Of a DNA stretch of 64,000 bases, positions 49,931 to 58,209 are shown piece after piece. Source of the stretch: Actinomycetes bacterium. GTDB lineage: Bacteria > Actinomycetota > Thermoleophilia > BMS3ABIN01. The stretch is from contig JAJYOG010000002.1 in the NCBI GenBank assembly GCA_021785935.1, forward strand, positions 1 through 64,000, read 5' to 3'. The number at the start of each line of letters is the position of its first letter. Within the stretch, counting starts at the first letter, position 1. The notes beneath the pieces were generated by a model, which was not told where the DNA came from, searched no databases, and saw only the letters and a list, made by a program, of their open reading frames with translations. Both the position numbers and the translations under genes were made by a program.

Positions 49931-50692
49931 TCACGCCAGCTCCGGAGAGCCAATATAATCCATGATTCCCTGCACATATGTGTCACGTTTTCGTCCTTTA
50001 AGGGCTCCTGACAGCTCCCGCCGCACCGGGCTGTCTGTGACCAGCAGCGCCATGGCGCACCTGATCTTCATCCATGACGCCAGCGCTAACAAGGCTGAGG
50101 CTTCCAGCTCAACGCCCAGATAACCGTCCCGGCTCCAGCCGTCGATCTGCTCTTCCGTCTCACGCAGGACTGCTCCGGTGGTGATGATCGGCCCCGTATG
50201 GACATCCAAGCCCCGGCGGCCAAGAAAATCCGATAGCGACGCAGCTAGCTCCTTATCGGCCGGAATCTCCTGTTCATAATCGAAGCCATAGTGCCGCGAA
50301 AGACCGTCCCCGGCTTTCGCGGTCACCGGCACGATGATATCGCCGAAATCAATTTCCGGTTGGGTAGCGCCACAGCTGCCCAGCCCGATGACCGTATCCA
50401 CACGGGTGAACTCCAGAGCGCGCATGACGCCCTCGATAATAACCGTACCCGGTGGCACCTTGATGTATCCGACCTGGCGACCGGCCAGAATCCCGGAATA
50501 AAGCGCCCCGAAATGACGATGGCGTTGGAGCCGGGGGCTGAGAAAATCCTCACCAAAAGTGACGATCAGCGTTCGCGGTGTAAAATCATGGGGATCACTG
50601 CCCTGGAAAACCCAGCGCTCGGCCATGAAGCGGACGAATTTTTTTTCCCAGGCAGTCATGTAATGGCATACTCCCCGTGTGCGAACTTTCAT
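49931..50692 (-). CDS. Nucleoside phosphorylase/nucleosidase family protein
   Basis: 253-residue PNP/UDP-type phosphorylase (purine/uridine phosphorylase or MTA/SAH nucleosidase fold). The core has VDTVIGLGSCGATQPEIDFGDIIVPVTA, ITTGAVLRETEEQ and GYLGVELEASALLALAS, with the Glu of VELEAS that binds the ribose 2'-OH. Substrate not determined. It is the first gene of a four-gene minus-strand operon with a GT2, a methyltransferase and a radical SAM enzyme. Those SAM users release S-adenosylhomocysteine or 5'-deoxyadenosine, so a recycling nucleosidase role is attractive but inferred. A TATAGT box (50711-50716) lies 18 bases before the ATG; a later ATG (residue 12) is an alternative start. Confidence 0.85.
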   Translation of the reverse strand: MKVRTRGVCHYMTAWEKKFVRFMAERWVFQGSDPHDFTPRTLIVTFGEDFLSPRLQRHRHFGALYSGILAGRQVGYIKVPPGTVIIEGVMRALEFTRVDTVIGLGSCGATQPEIDFGDIIVPVTAKAGDGLSRHYGFDYEQEIPADKELAASLSDFLGRRGLDVHTGPIITTGAVLRETEEQIDGWSRDGYLGVELEASALLALASWMKIRCAMALLVTDSPVRRELSGALKGRKRDTYVQGIMDYIGSPELA

Positions 50693-50710
50693 TCACCGGG
50701 GATGGTCGAT

Positions 50711-50716
50711 ACTATA
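50711..50716 (-). promoter_or_regulatory. -10 box (TATAGT) before the nucleoside phosphorylase
   Basis: Minus-strand TATAGT in the 54-base divergent gap between 50692 and 50747, giving a leader of about 10 bases. A TACTGT box (50724-50729) on the plus strand may serve the flippase. Both lack a -35 consensus. Confidence 0.4.
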
Positions 50717-50746
50717 GCACAAATACTGTCTTAATCAGGGATTGAT

Positions 50747-52213
50747 TTGACCAATAAAAGCCGCGTTCCCCTTAACGCCTTTCTGCTGAGCTCATCGCAG
50801 TTCATGAGGGCGGCCATCGGTTTCCTTTTTTTCCTCTTCCTGGCCCGCCGTCTGGGCCCGGGCGACTTCGGCAAATACATGTTCGCCTTCTCCCTGGCTG
50901 AAATTTTTTCGATTCTCGGAGACATCGGCCTGCACGAATATAGCATTCGTGAGGTTGCGCGAAAGCCAGACCTGTTGCGGCGCCGGCTTGCCGGAATTCT
51001 GGCCCTGAAAACCTTGCTTTCCAGCACCTCGGCTCTGATCATGGTGGCAATCCTGCCGTTCCTGGGGAAGGACAGGGAGACATCACTGGCGGTGGTGGCC
51101 TTCGCCCTGGCGCAAATCGGCTACTCCTGGTTCTTCGCCTCGACCATCGCCTATGCGGCCAGGCAAGACCTTCACATTCAGGCGTTCCTCTGGCTGCTGG
51201 AAAAAGTGCTCTACGCCGCCGCGGGCGTTGTAGTACTTTTAGCCGGACGCGGTTTTGTCGCGGTCGCCCTCAGTAATACCTTCGTGCAGTTCTTCGGTGG
51301 TGTGCTCGGCGTCTGGATCGCCTGGCGCAAGTATGGTCCATTCCTGTTGCGTCTTGACCGGGACAAGTGGGGCGGCTACCTCAAGGCGGCTCTCCCCTTC
51401 GGGCTCATCGTTGCTTTCTACCTGGTCTATTTCCGCATAGACAGCGTCATGATTTCCTTTTTCCGGGGAGACGAGGAGGTAGGACAATACGGAGCCGCAT
51501 ACAACCTGGTTTCCGCACTTTTGTTTTTACCGTCCGGACTGGTAGCGGCGATGTTCCCCCGGCTGGCCGGTGCTTACAGTTCCCCGAACGACAATCTCGA
51601 CGGCCCCTTTCAGCGAGCAGCGCGCTGGCTTTTAGCGATATCCCTGCCGATGGCAGTCGGCATCTGGCTGCTCTCGGAGCCGCTCGTGCTCGCCCTGTTG
51701 AAAGACACCTATCTGCCCACAGTCACGGCCTTCGCGGTGTTAGGCTGGGTACTGCCCGTCTGGTTCATAACCTTCCTGCAGGGAAACCTGCTTACGGTAG
51801 TGGAAAGACAGAAGGCTGTAGCCGTTGTGGGCCTGGCCAATATGATCCTGAACGTCGGCATGAACCTCATCATCATTCCCCGGTATGGATTCACCGGAGC
51901 AGCGGTAACCACACTAATAACCGAGATCATCGGACTGGTGCAGATGTTCTGGCTGCTTAGGCGGAATATATCCCTGAAACTGACAGCGGCAATGTCCGGC
52001 AAGATCGCGGCGGTGACCGCCCTGATGGGAGTTATATTGCTGCTGCTGAGGGACAGGATGAACGTATTCATTGTCATTGCCGTCGCGGCAACCGCTTATC
52101 TGGTGGCTATTGTCGCTCTGAGGATTATTCCCCTGTCCGAGATCGGGGAGCTTCTGAGGCGTAAACCCGGCCCCCCGGAACCGCCGGAAATACAGCCTAA
52201 CGAGGGTCTTTAG
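50747..52213 (+). CDS. Wzx-type flippase (MOP superfamily)
   Basis: Third oligosaccharide flippase, 488 residues, with about 12-14 helices. N-terminal LLARRLGPGDFGKYMFAFSLAE-type segment (seen as ARRLGPGDFGKYMFAF) and IIPRYGFTGAAVTTLITEI in the second half. TTG start 50747 is supported by CAGGG six bases upstream. It is transcribed away from the nucleoside phosphorylase, and its 3' end overlaps the convergent methyltransferase gene by 17 bases. Its own partner polymerase is not adjacent. Confidence 0.93.
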   Translation: MTNKSRVPLNAFLLSSSQFMRAAIGFLFFLFLARRLGPGDFGKYMFAFSLAEIFSILGDIGLHEYSIREVARKPDLLRRRLAGILALKTLLSSTSALIMVAILPFLGKDRETSLAVVAFALAQIGYSWFFASTIAYAARQDLHIQAFLWLLEKVLYAAAGVVVLLAGRGFVAVALSNTFVQFFGGVLGVWIAWRKYGPFLLRLDRDKWGGYLKAALPFGLIVAFYLVYFRIDSVMISFFRGDEEVGQYGAAYNLVSALLFLPSGLVAAMFPRLAGAYSSPNDNLDGPFQRAARWLLAISLPMAVGIWLLSEPLVLALLKDTYLPTVTAFAVLGWVLPVWFITFLQGNLLTVVERQKAVAVVGLANMILNVGMNLIIIPRYGFTGAAVTTLITEIIGLVQMFWLLRRNISLKLTAAMSGKIAAVTALMGVILLLLRDRMNVFIVIAVAATAYLVAIVALRIIPLSEIGELLRRKPGPPEPPEIQPNEGL

Positions 52214-53234
52214 GCTCACGCGCCACGATGAAGACGGTGGAGCCCCAATCCGGCGGCAGCAACGGATTGAGGGCTCGCGCCAGAACCCCAGCGGCAAAGC
52301 TGGCCGCCCGGTCCAGCTGTTTATACCGCCCGCAGGCATGACCGATAGCGGCAAAACCCTTGAGCAACCGGGAATGAGCTTCATACTCCGGCCCCAGCCT
52401 CTTGGCATATTCCTCGGGAGGAAAAATTCCGGCACGGAAAAAAGGCCAGTTCCTGACCACTTCAAAACCGGCGGCTTTAAACCGCGATTCTATCTGCGAC
52501 GGCAGCTCCAGACCGACATGGCCGTCAAGTTCGATAAAATATTTCTCAAACAGTTCCGGGTCCCGGCGCACCAGCCGGTAAAACGGCGCCGTACAGTGAG
52601 CCTCGATAATGTGGAGCATCCAGCCTCCGGGTTTTAGCACCCGCCTCCATTCAGCCAGCACCGCCGCTTTCTGCTCGAAGGGAACATGCCCAAAAACGTC
52701 CCAGCTGTTGATGACGTCGAATGTGTTATCCGCAAACGGTAACACCGTGGCATCGGCGGTAGCAACTGCCCGGTATATCTCCATGGCCGACCTAAGCCCG
52801 GCAAACGAAAGGTCGATGCCCACCGTTCGCCAGGGCGCAAGCACTTCATTGCCACCGCCGCAACCGATATCGAGAATCAGGGTTTCGGGGCCAAACCTTC
52901 GAAGAAAGTCGCGGGTAAACTGGTGCTTGACCGTAGTTGAAGACCAGCGGTCGTAGAACGCCTTGATGGAACGCCTGACGCCTGTGCGCCGTGCCACCCC
53001 ATCCTGGGTCGGCGCCGTAAACTTGCCTTCATAAAAACGGTCTTCGGGAACAAAGCAGGGCACATTTTCGCGCTCGGCGTAAACCGAGCCGCAGACCTGG
53101 CATACCAGTTTCGCATTGATTTCCGGGGATTGGGGCTTTTCCGCCGGCTCAGACCGCTCTGCATCAGCCGACATTAAGACAAGTTCTCCCCGGTCGCGGG
53201 GACAGCGGAAGATGTCGGTGGCTTCGATTATCAC
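52197..53234 (-). CDS. SAM-dependent methyltransferase with N-terminal Trm112-like domain
   Basis: 345-residue protein. Residues 1-70 form a zinc-ribbon/Trm112-like part (DIFRCPRDRGELVLMS ... LVCQVCGSVYAERENVPCFVPE). The methyltransferase core is ETLILDIGCGGGNEVL, GIDLSFAGLRSAMEIY and INSWDVFGHVPFEQKAAVLAEW. This two-part plan is common in sugar and tail methyltransferases of polysaccharide clusters. It starts with GTG overlapping the upstream GT4 stop (GTGA, 53231-53234). Target unknown. It is not a close paralogue of the three CxxC-type methyltransferases above. Confidence 0.88.
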   Translation of the reverse strand: MIIEATDIFRCPRDRGELVLMSADAERSEPAEKPQSPEINAKLVCQVCGSVYAERENVPCFVPEDRFYEGKFTAPTQDGVARRTGVRRSIKAFYDRWSSTTVKHQFTRDFLRRFGPETLILDIGCGGGNEVLAPWRTVGIDLSFAGLRSAMEIYRAVATADATVLPFADNTFDVINSWDVFGHVPFEQKAAVLAEWRRVLKPGGWMLHIIEAHCTAPFYRLVRRDPELFEKYFIELDGHVGLELPSQIESRFKAAGFEVVRNWPFFRAGIFPPEEYAKRLGPEYEAHSRLLKGFAAIGHACGRYKQLDRAASFAAGVLARALNPLLPPDWGSTVFIVAREPKDPR

Positions 53235-54364
53235 TTGCGTTTGCTGCGGCGGGAGTTCTTGCCGGCCGCGCTCAGCGCGGCCTCTGCCAGCTTTTCATCC
53301 ACAAACCGGGAGAATTCTTTCCTGAAGCGCTCCTTGGAAAATTTGGATGCGTGCCTGCTGAGTTTTGCCGGATCATAGTCGGCTGGCCGAAAGCGCGAGA
53401 TGGCATCAATCAAGGCATCAACCGTGGGTTCAGGGAACATAACCGACGTACCGCCGTCGACAGCGCTCTCCAGAAGGCCGCCTCTGCCCAAGCCTATGAC
53501 TGGCCGCCCGGCTGCCATTGCCTCGACAGGAACAATCCCAAAGTCCTCCTCGCCGGGGAACACCAGTGCCTGGCAAGCGGATATCAATCCAGGAAGATCC
53601 GCCTCGGGAACAAACCCCAGAAACTCAATATTAGGCCCGGCCATCTGCTCCAGGCGCGCCCTTTCTGGGCCCTCCCCGACTACCTTGAGAGGCAACCCCA
53701 GCTGCGTGAATGCCGACACCGCCAGATCAACCCGCTTATAGGGAACCAGACGAGAGACCACCAGAAAATAATCGCGGGCGCATTTGACCACAGGGTACCT
53801 TTCCACATCAACCGGCGGATAGATCACGGCCGCTTCGCGGCGATAGAACTTGGCGATCCTTGCCGCCACGTGATTGGAGATACCGATGAAATGATCGACT
53901 CTGTCACTGGCAAGGCGATCCCATAAACGCAGGTAGTGCACAACCAGATCATTGCCTGCCTTGACCAGTGGGTTGGCGTGAGCAAGGCGCCGATCCAGAT
54001 ATGGTTGCCAGGCATAACGCAGCGGAGTGTAGCAGTAACAAATATTCAGGGTTTCCGGCCCGGTCAGGACCCCTTTGGCACAGGCGGAACTCGAGGTAAT
54101 CACCACGTCGTATCCGGTAAAGTCGAAGGATTCGAAGGCCAGCGGAAAAAGGGGAATATATTTTTGCGATACCCGGTGCAGGAAGGGCAGCTTCTGTACG
54201 AATGACGTGCGCACATCCCAGCTCCGCACTGAATCAGGAAGGTTCCGGTCGGACAGGAAGGCCGTAAATACCGGAGCGTCTGGATATTCCTCGAGAAGGG
54301 TCTCCACAACCCGCTCGGAACCACCGAGTGTCGTCAGCCATTCATGGGCTATTGCAACTCGCAA
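53231..54364 (-). CDS. Glycosyltransferase family 4 (WbaZ-like)
   Basis: 377-residue GT-B transferase of the WbaZ/mannosyltransferase type. N-terminus MRVAIAHEWLTTLGGSERVVE; FHRVSQKYIPLFPLAFESFDF and YTPLRYAWQPY are typical of this subgroup. The donor site has FLGFVPEADLPGLI and EX7E in GEEDFGIVPVEAMAAGRPVI. TTG start, preceded by AGGAAAGGA at seven bases. Likely adds mannose or a related sugar by family resemblance; donor not proven. It shares a 123-base divergent gap with the nucleotidyltransferase-fold gene. Confidence 0.92.
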   Translation of the reverse strand: MRVAIAHEWLTTLGGSERVVETLLEEYPDAPVFTAFLSDRNLPDSVRSWDVRTSFVQKLPFLHRVSQKYIPLFPLAFESFDFTGYDVVITSSSACAKGVLTGPETLNICYCYTPLRYAWQPYLDRRLAHANPLVKAGNDLVVHYLRLWDRLASDRVDHFIGISNHVAARIAKFYRREAAVIYPPVDVERYPVVKCARDYFLVVSRLVPYKRVDLAVSAFTQLGLPLKVVGEGPERARLEQMAGPNIEFLGFVPEADLPGLISACQALVFPGEEDFGIVPVEAMAAGRPVIGLGRGGLLESAVDGGTSVMFPEPTVDALIDAISRFRPADYDPAKLSRHASKFSKERFRKEFSRFVDEKLAEAALSAAGKNSRRSKRK

Positions 54365-54436
54365 GACCGTTCCTTTCCTCTCACATACCGGTTATGACCC
54401 AGGTGCCAGGATTATCATTTTCAGGGAATCCCCCGT

Positions 54437-54466
54437 TTGTGATTCGACACCACAAAGCATTATACT
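54437..54466 (+). promoter_or_regulatory. Promoter of the nucleotidyltransferase-fold gene
   Basis: TTGTGA (54437-54442), an 18-base spacer and TATACT (54461-54466); the start ATG is 21 bases downstream, giving a short leader of about 15 bases with a weak GAAGA site. Confidence 0.45.
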
Positions 54467-54487
54467 TTTTTCTGTGAAGATTCTGTC

Positions 54488-55480
54488 ATGAAGCCATTCA
54501 TCCAACCACTGCCCAACCCCGAAAACAAGCCTCTGCCGGCTGCAACTCCTGCAACCCTCAAGCTGCAGGATGAGGCTATCATTAGATCGCTCTGCTACGC
54601 GGATATCTTCGACTTCCCCTTGACGCTGGATGAGATCGTCCGCTTTGCGCCCAATGTTCCTCTATCCGTCGACGAAGCGGCCTCCAGGCTTGACCCGGTT
54701 GCCCCCCTTGCGGGCATCGTCAAGAAGAACGGCAGCTTTTACCATCTCGAAGGCCGCGCCGAAACCTGTCAGCGCCGGCTGGACCGGGAAGCCGAGTCAC
54801 GCCAACAACTCGAAATCGCCCTTCGGCGACTCGTGCCTCTGCAAGGCATTCCTTTTCTGCGTGCAGCTGCCGTAACCGGCGCACTGGCGGCGCTCAACTC
54901 GCCGGCAGGCGATGATGTCGATCTGCTGATTGTCAGCGCCCGGGGCCGCACCTGGACCGCCTATTTCTTCCTGCGCCTCTGGCGCCGGTTCAGCCACAAT
55001 CCGGACATCTGCTTTAACGTTTTCATTTCAGAGAGCGATCTGGTCTTCAGAAATCAGAACCTGTTCTACGCGCGTGAAATTCTGGGTGCGTTGCCAATTT
55101 TCAACAATGGCGCCTATGATAAGTTCGTCGATGCCAATCGTTGGATCTTCGATATCTTCCCCTCATGGAACCCAAACCCTGACCGTAAGCGCTACCGGCT
55201 GGCAACCAGCCCTCTATGGCGCCGGCGCCAGCATCAGCTTGAGAAACTTCTAAGCGGCCCCATCGGCGACCTGATGGAGTATCTGGTCCGCAGGGTGCAG
55301 TCGAAAAACCTGGTCAGCTCCGCCACAGAGACTTCCATGAGGATGCGCCGCAATCGCATCAAGCTTCACAAACGCGACAACCGCCTCCCGATCCTGGACA
55401 AGTTCGATCAACGCGTCCAGTCCTGGTTGGGAAAATACCACGAAGCTACGGGTGAACCACCAGTCAAGCCGGTTGACTGA
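54488..55480 (+). CDS. Nucleotidyltransferase-fold protein of unknown function
   Basis: 330 residues, no membrane segment. The N-terminal ~100 residues look like a winged helix (DEAIIRSLCYADIFDFPLTLDEI), followed by a nucleotidyltransferase-like core: a helix, VTGALAALNSPAGDDVDLLIVSA (Gly-x(n)-Asp-x-Asp pattern) and a third acidic strand (NPDICFNVFISESDLV). The C-terminal third is helical and basic. I recognise the general family (YADIFDYPL...GDDIDLLI proteins found in glycan clusters of several phyla), but no activity is established; it might transfer a nucleotide to a sugar, lipid head or protein. It stands alone on the plus strand between two minus-strand groups. Confidence 0.75.
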   Translation: MKPFIQPLPNPENKPLPAATPATLKLQDEAIIRSLCYADIFDFPLTLDEIVRFAPNVPLSVDEAASRLDPVAPLAGIVKKNGSFYHLEGRAETCQRRLDREAESRQQLEIALRRLVPLQGIPFLRAAAVTGALAALNSPAGDDVDLLIVSARGRTWTAYFFLRLWRRFSHNPDICFNVFISESDLVFRNQNLFYAREILGALPIFNNGAYDKFVDANRWIFDIFPSWNPNPDRKRYRLATSPLWRRRQHQLEKLLSGPIGDLMEYLVRRVQSKNLVSSATETSMRMRRNRIKLHKRDNRLPILDKFDQRVQSWLGKYHEATGEPPVKPVD

Positions 55481-55513
55481 TAAACCAGCAGCTACCCATC
55501 GGCCGCGCCAGCC

Positions 55514-56929
55514 TCAGGCGTCACGATCCACGAAAGCAAAAACGGTCTTCAGCAGTATCTTGATATCCAGCCACGGATTCCAGTTCTCAATGTAATAGAT
55601 ATCATGCTCGACCCGCTCGGCGATGTCGGTATCCCCCCTAAGGCCATTGATCTGCGCCCAACCCGTGAGGCCAGGACGAACCCGGTGACGGCTTCCATAG
55701 GAATGGATGTTTTTCTCGAACCGCTCGACGTGCTCGGGACGTTCCGGACGCGGCCCCACCAGGCTCATATCTCCCTTGATCACATTAATCATTTGTGGTA
55801 GTTCGTCAATCCCCAGCGGCCTGATTATCCTGCCAACGCGCGTCCGCCTGGCATCACCCGCGGTCGACCAGCCCGGTTCGTCCTGCTCGGCGTCAAGACG
55901 CATGGAGCGAAACTTGATGATCTCGAAAGGTCTCTCATTTTTCCCCAGTCTGACCTGCCTGTACATAACCGGCCCCCGGGACTCGATCTTGATGGCGATT
56001 GCGACCAGAGCGAAAAGCGGAAGCAGCACGATCAGGACTATTAGCGAAATAACAATGTCCATGGTGCGTTTGACTAAACCCTGCAGGCCAGTGATGCTCG
56101 AACGTTTCAGTCCCAAAACCGGCAACCCGCGGATATGCTCAACCCCGACGCTGTCGCTGAATATTTCGTAAAGGCGCGGCACCATTGTGAACTCCACATT
56201 GTAAGGACGGCAACGTTCCATCAGCTCGACAATAGTGTCGTGCCGGTCGCGTGAGAAACCCACTACCATGTGTTGAATGTTGTATTGCTGCAGCACCTCT
56301 TCCAGTTTTTCGTAATCATCGAAAACGTGGTATGAGCCAACCGCTGTGGCGTTTTCCGACGGCTTCTCATCAAGAAAACCAATAAACCGAAGACCGAGGT
56401 CGGGATTTCTTGTCAACTTGTTGGCGCAGGAAATGCCGACCTGTCCCGCTCCAAGGACCAGAGTGTTCTTCACGTACCATCCGTGGCTGCGTCCATTCCT
56501 TTGCAACGCATAGATTAGAAGACGCATGATCGACACACAGACAATGGTCGTGATCCAGGACAAGACAATAATATTTCGCGAATAGTGGACCACGGGGAAG
56601 ATAAACATGGTGATGGTCAACAGAACCATTGAAGCTTCGGTAACAGCGCTGACGATGGCCGGCAGTACCTCCAGCAAACTCAAATTCAATCGGAAACGGT
56701 AAAGCCCGTGCAGTTTGAAGAGCAACCAGTAAAAAGGCAAAATGACAGCGGCTAGCGCCGCATAGAAATTATACGAAGGTGTTGCGGCCTCACCGGCATA
56801 AAGCACACCCCACTGGATATAGACAAGAAATGCCAGACGGAAGCCTGCCATGACTCCCAGCATATCCACGATAACCAGCGAGAAGTGAGAAAAACGATGA
56901 GAAGTGAAAAATTTTACTGCTTTAGTCAA
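55514..56929 (-). CDS. Undecaprenyl-phosphate sugar phosphotransferase (WcaJ-type)
   Basis: Initiating enzyme that moves a sugar-1-phosphate onto undecaprenyl phosphate. About 471 residues: four or five N-terminal helices, a CoA-binding-like Rossmann part (NTLVLGAGQVGISCANKL, GFLDEKPSENATAVG), then the catalytic domain with KRTMDIVISLIVLIVLLP, MYRQVRLGKNERPFEIIKFRSMR (the Lys-Phe-Arg-Ser-Met signature) and DELPQMINVIKGDMSLVGPRPERPEHV. The only such gene seen here, so it likely starts all repeat units. TTG 56929 has AGGGA six bases upstream and lies after a TAAAAT box, so it is preferred to the track's TTG 56944. Confidence 0.94.
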   Translation of the reverse strand: MTKAVKFFTSHRFSHFSLVIVDMLGVMAGFRLAFLVYIQWGVLYAGEAATPSYNFYAALAAVILPFYWLLFKLHGLYRFRLNLSLLEVLPAIVSAVTEASMVLLTITMFIFPVVHYSRNIIVLSWITTIVCVSIMRLLIYALQRNGRSHGWYVKNTLVLGAGQVGISCANKLTRNPDLGLRFIGFLDEKPSENATAVGSYHVFDDYEKLEEVLQQYNIQHMVVGFSRDRHDTIVELMERCRPYNVEFTMVPRLYEIFSDSVGVEHIRGLPVLGLKRSSITGLQGLVKRTMDIVISLIVLIVLLPLFALVAIAIKIESRGPVMYRQVRLGKNERPFEIIKFRSMRLDAEQDEPGWSTAGDARRTRVGRIIRPLGIDELPQMINVIKGDMSLVGPRPERPEHVERFEKNIHSYGSRHRVRPGLTGWAQINGLRGDTDIAERVEHDIYYIENWNPWLDIKILLKTVFAFVDRDA

Positions 56930-56947
56930 CTTTAATCCCTGCAATCT

Positions 56948-56953
56948 ATTTTA
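56948..56953 (-). promoter_or_regulatory. -10 box (TAAAAT) of the WcaJ-type gene
   Basis: Minus-strand TAAAAT lies three bases before the track's TTG 56944, too close for translation from it, but gives about 12 bases of leader with AGGGA before TTG 56929. This supports the shorter start. Confidence 0.45.
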
Positions 56954-57007
56954 GACATTTTGCGCCATCTTTAACAGGGCGCCAGAAAAGGACTACAAAC
57001 CTGTTTT

Positions 57008-57037
57008 TTGTCGGCGGTTAGCCGGCAGTGCTAAAAT
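57008..57037 (+). promoter_or_regulatory. Promoter with leaderless start of the GT4 gene
   Basis: TTGTCG (57008-57013), 18 bases, then TAAAAT (57032-57037), which ends six bases before ATG 57044. No Shine-Dalgarno sequence is present, so the transcript probably begins at the ATG. Confidence 0.5.
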
Positions 57038-57043
57038 CGCTCC

Positions 57044-58171
57044 ATGCCGCACATCGGAATAAACGGCCGTTCACTTTCCCGCCAGCTCACGGGGGTCCAG
57101 CATTATGCCCGTGAAGTGACGCATGCGCTCTGCGCGCTTAGCCCCAAAGATGTCAATTTCACCGTCTTCTTCGGCCGCGAAGAACGTACCGCCGTGTCGG
57201 AGCTTCCAGCGGCGGCAAGCTCAATTCCGGCTGGCGGTCCTGTCCGTGGAATTATCTGGGAGCAGACAGCCCTGCGCAGGATGATCCGGAAAGCCGGAAT
57301 TGACGTTTTGTTTAATCCCGCCAACACAGCCCCGCTCAATCCGCCAGCCTCAAGCGTAGTTACCATCCACGACCTGTCTTTCCTGCTTTTCCCCGAATAT
57401 TTTTCTCGCGCTTTTGGAACCTATTACCGGACGTTAATACCGCGAATAGCCAATCAGGCGACTGCGATAATTACCGTTTCGGATAGCTCCAGGCAGGATC
57501 TGATTAACCACTTGGGCATAGCCCCGGAAAAAATAACCGCAATTCACTCGGGCGTTTCCGCTGACTTTTGCAGACGCATCAAGAAGGCCGACCTCGAGGC
57601 GGTTCGCCAACGCCTGGGTCTGCCGCCAAAGTTCTTTCTGTCTGTCTCCAGTCTCGAACCGCGTAAAAATTTGCGCCGGCTGGTGCAGGCATATGGAATG
57701 CTGCCAGCCGACATCACCGAAGAATTCGGTCTTGTGCTTGTGGGGGCCGGCAACCGTATTTTTACCGATCCGGCTTATACCGATGAACTCGCGAGGATTC
57801 CCTCGGGCTCGGTGTTCACGCCGGGCTACGTCACGGAAGATGATATTGCCGCGGTATACCGCCTCTCGGCGGCGCTTGTTTTTCCCTCGCTTTATGAGGG
57901 ATTCGGCTTGCCGGTACTCGAGGCGATGGCGGCCTCCACCCCGGTAATCACTTCCAACCGTTCGTCTCTGCCTGAAGTAGCCGGAACGGCGGCAGCGCTA
58001 ATCGATCCTGACAGCCCGGAAGAAATAGCAGCCGCGATGGAACTCGTGGCCACGGACTCAGGAACCAGAACTCTTTTGATTGAGCGCGGCAAGAAACGCG
58101 CGGCAGCTTTCAAATGGGATAAAACCGCAAAAGCTACGCTTGAAGTCTTGCTAGCCGCAGCCAATCGCTGA
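57044..58171 (+). CDS. Glycosyltransferase family 4
   Basis: 375-residue GT-B transferase. The N-terminal part begins HIGINGRSLSRQLTGVQHYA, typical of the mannosyl/rhamnosyl GT4 subgroup; VVTIHDLSFLLFPEYFS is the central block. Donor site: FLSVSSLEPRKNLRRLVQAY and EX7E in YEGFGLPVLEAMAASTPVI. It is a paralogue of 59969. The only plus-strand GT of the window, divergent from the WcaJ-type gene, ending 38 bases from the convergent polymerase gene. Donor sugar unknown. Confidence 0.93.
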   Translation: MPHIGINGRSLSRQLTGVQHYAREVTHALCALSPKDVNFTVFFGREERTAVSELPAAASSIPAGGPVRGIIWEQTALRRMIRKAGIDVLFNPANTAPLNPPASSVVTIHDLSFLLFPEYFSRAFGTYYRTLIPRIANQATAIITVSDSSRQDLINHLGIAPEKITAIHSGVSADFCRRIKKADLEAVRQRLGLPPKFFLSVSSLEPRKNLRRLVQAYGMLPADITEEFGLVLVGAGNRIFTDPAYTDELARIPSGSVFTPGYVTEDDIAAVYRLSAALVFPSLYEGFGLPVLEAMAASTPVITSNRSSLPEVAGTAAALIDPDSPEEIAAAMELVATDSGTRTLLIERGKKRAAAFKWDKTAKATLEVLLAAANR

Positions 58172-58209
58172 TTTTCTGCGCGCCGCCAGAAGAAGGCGCC
58201 CGCTTCGAT

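Noticed and set aside
48265-50011. Plus-strand ORFs of 270 and 286 residues (48265-49077, 49151-50011)
   Set aside because: Antisense to the methyltransferase and GT2 genes, with no similarity to known families and no ribosome site.
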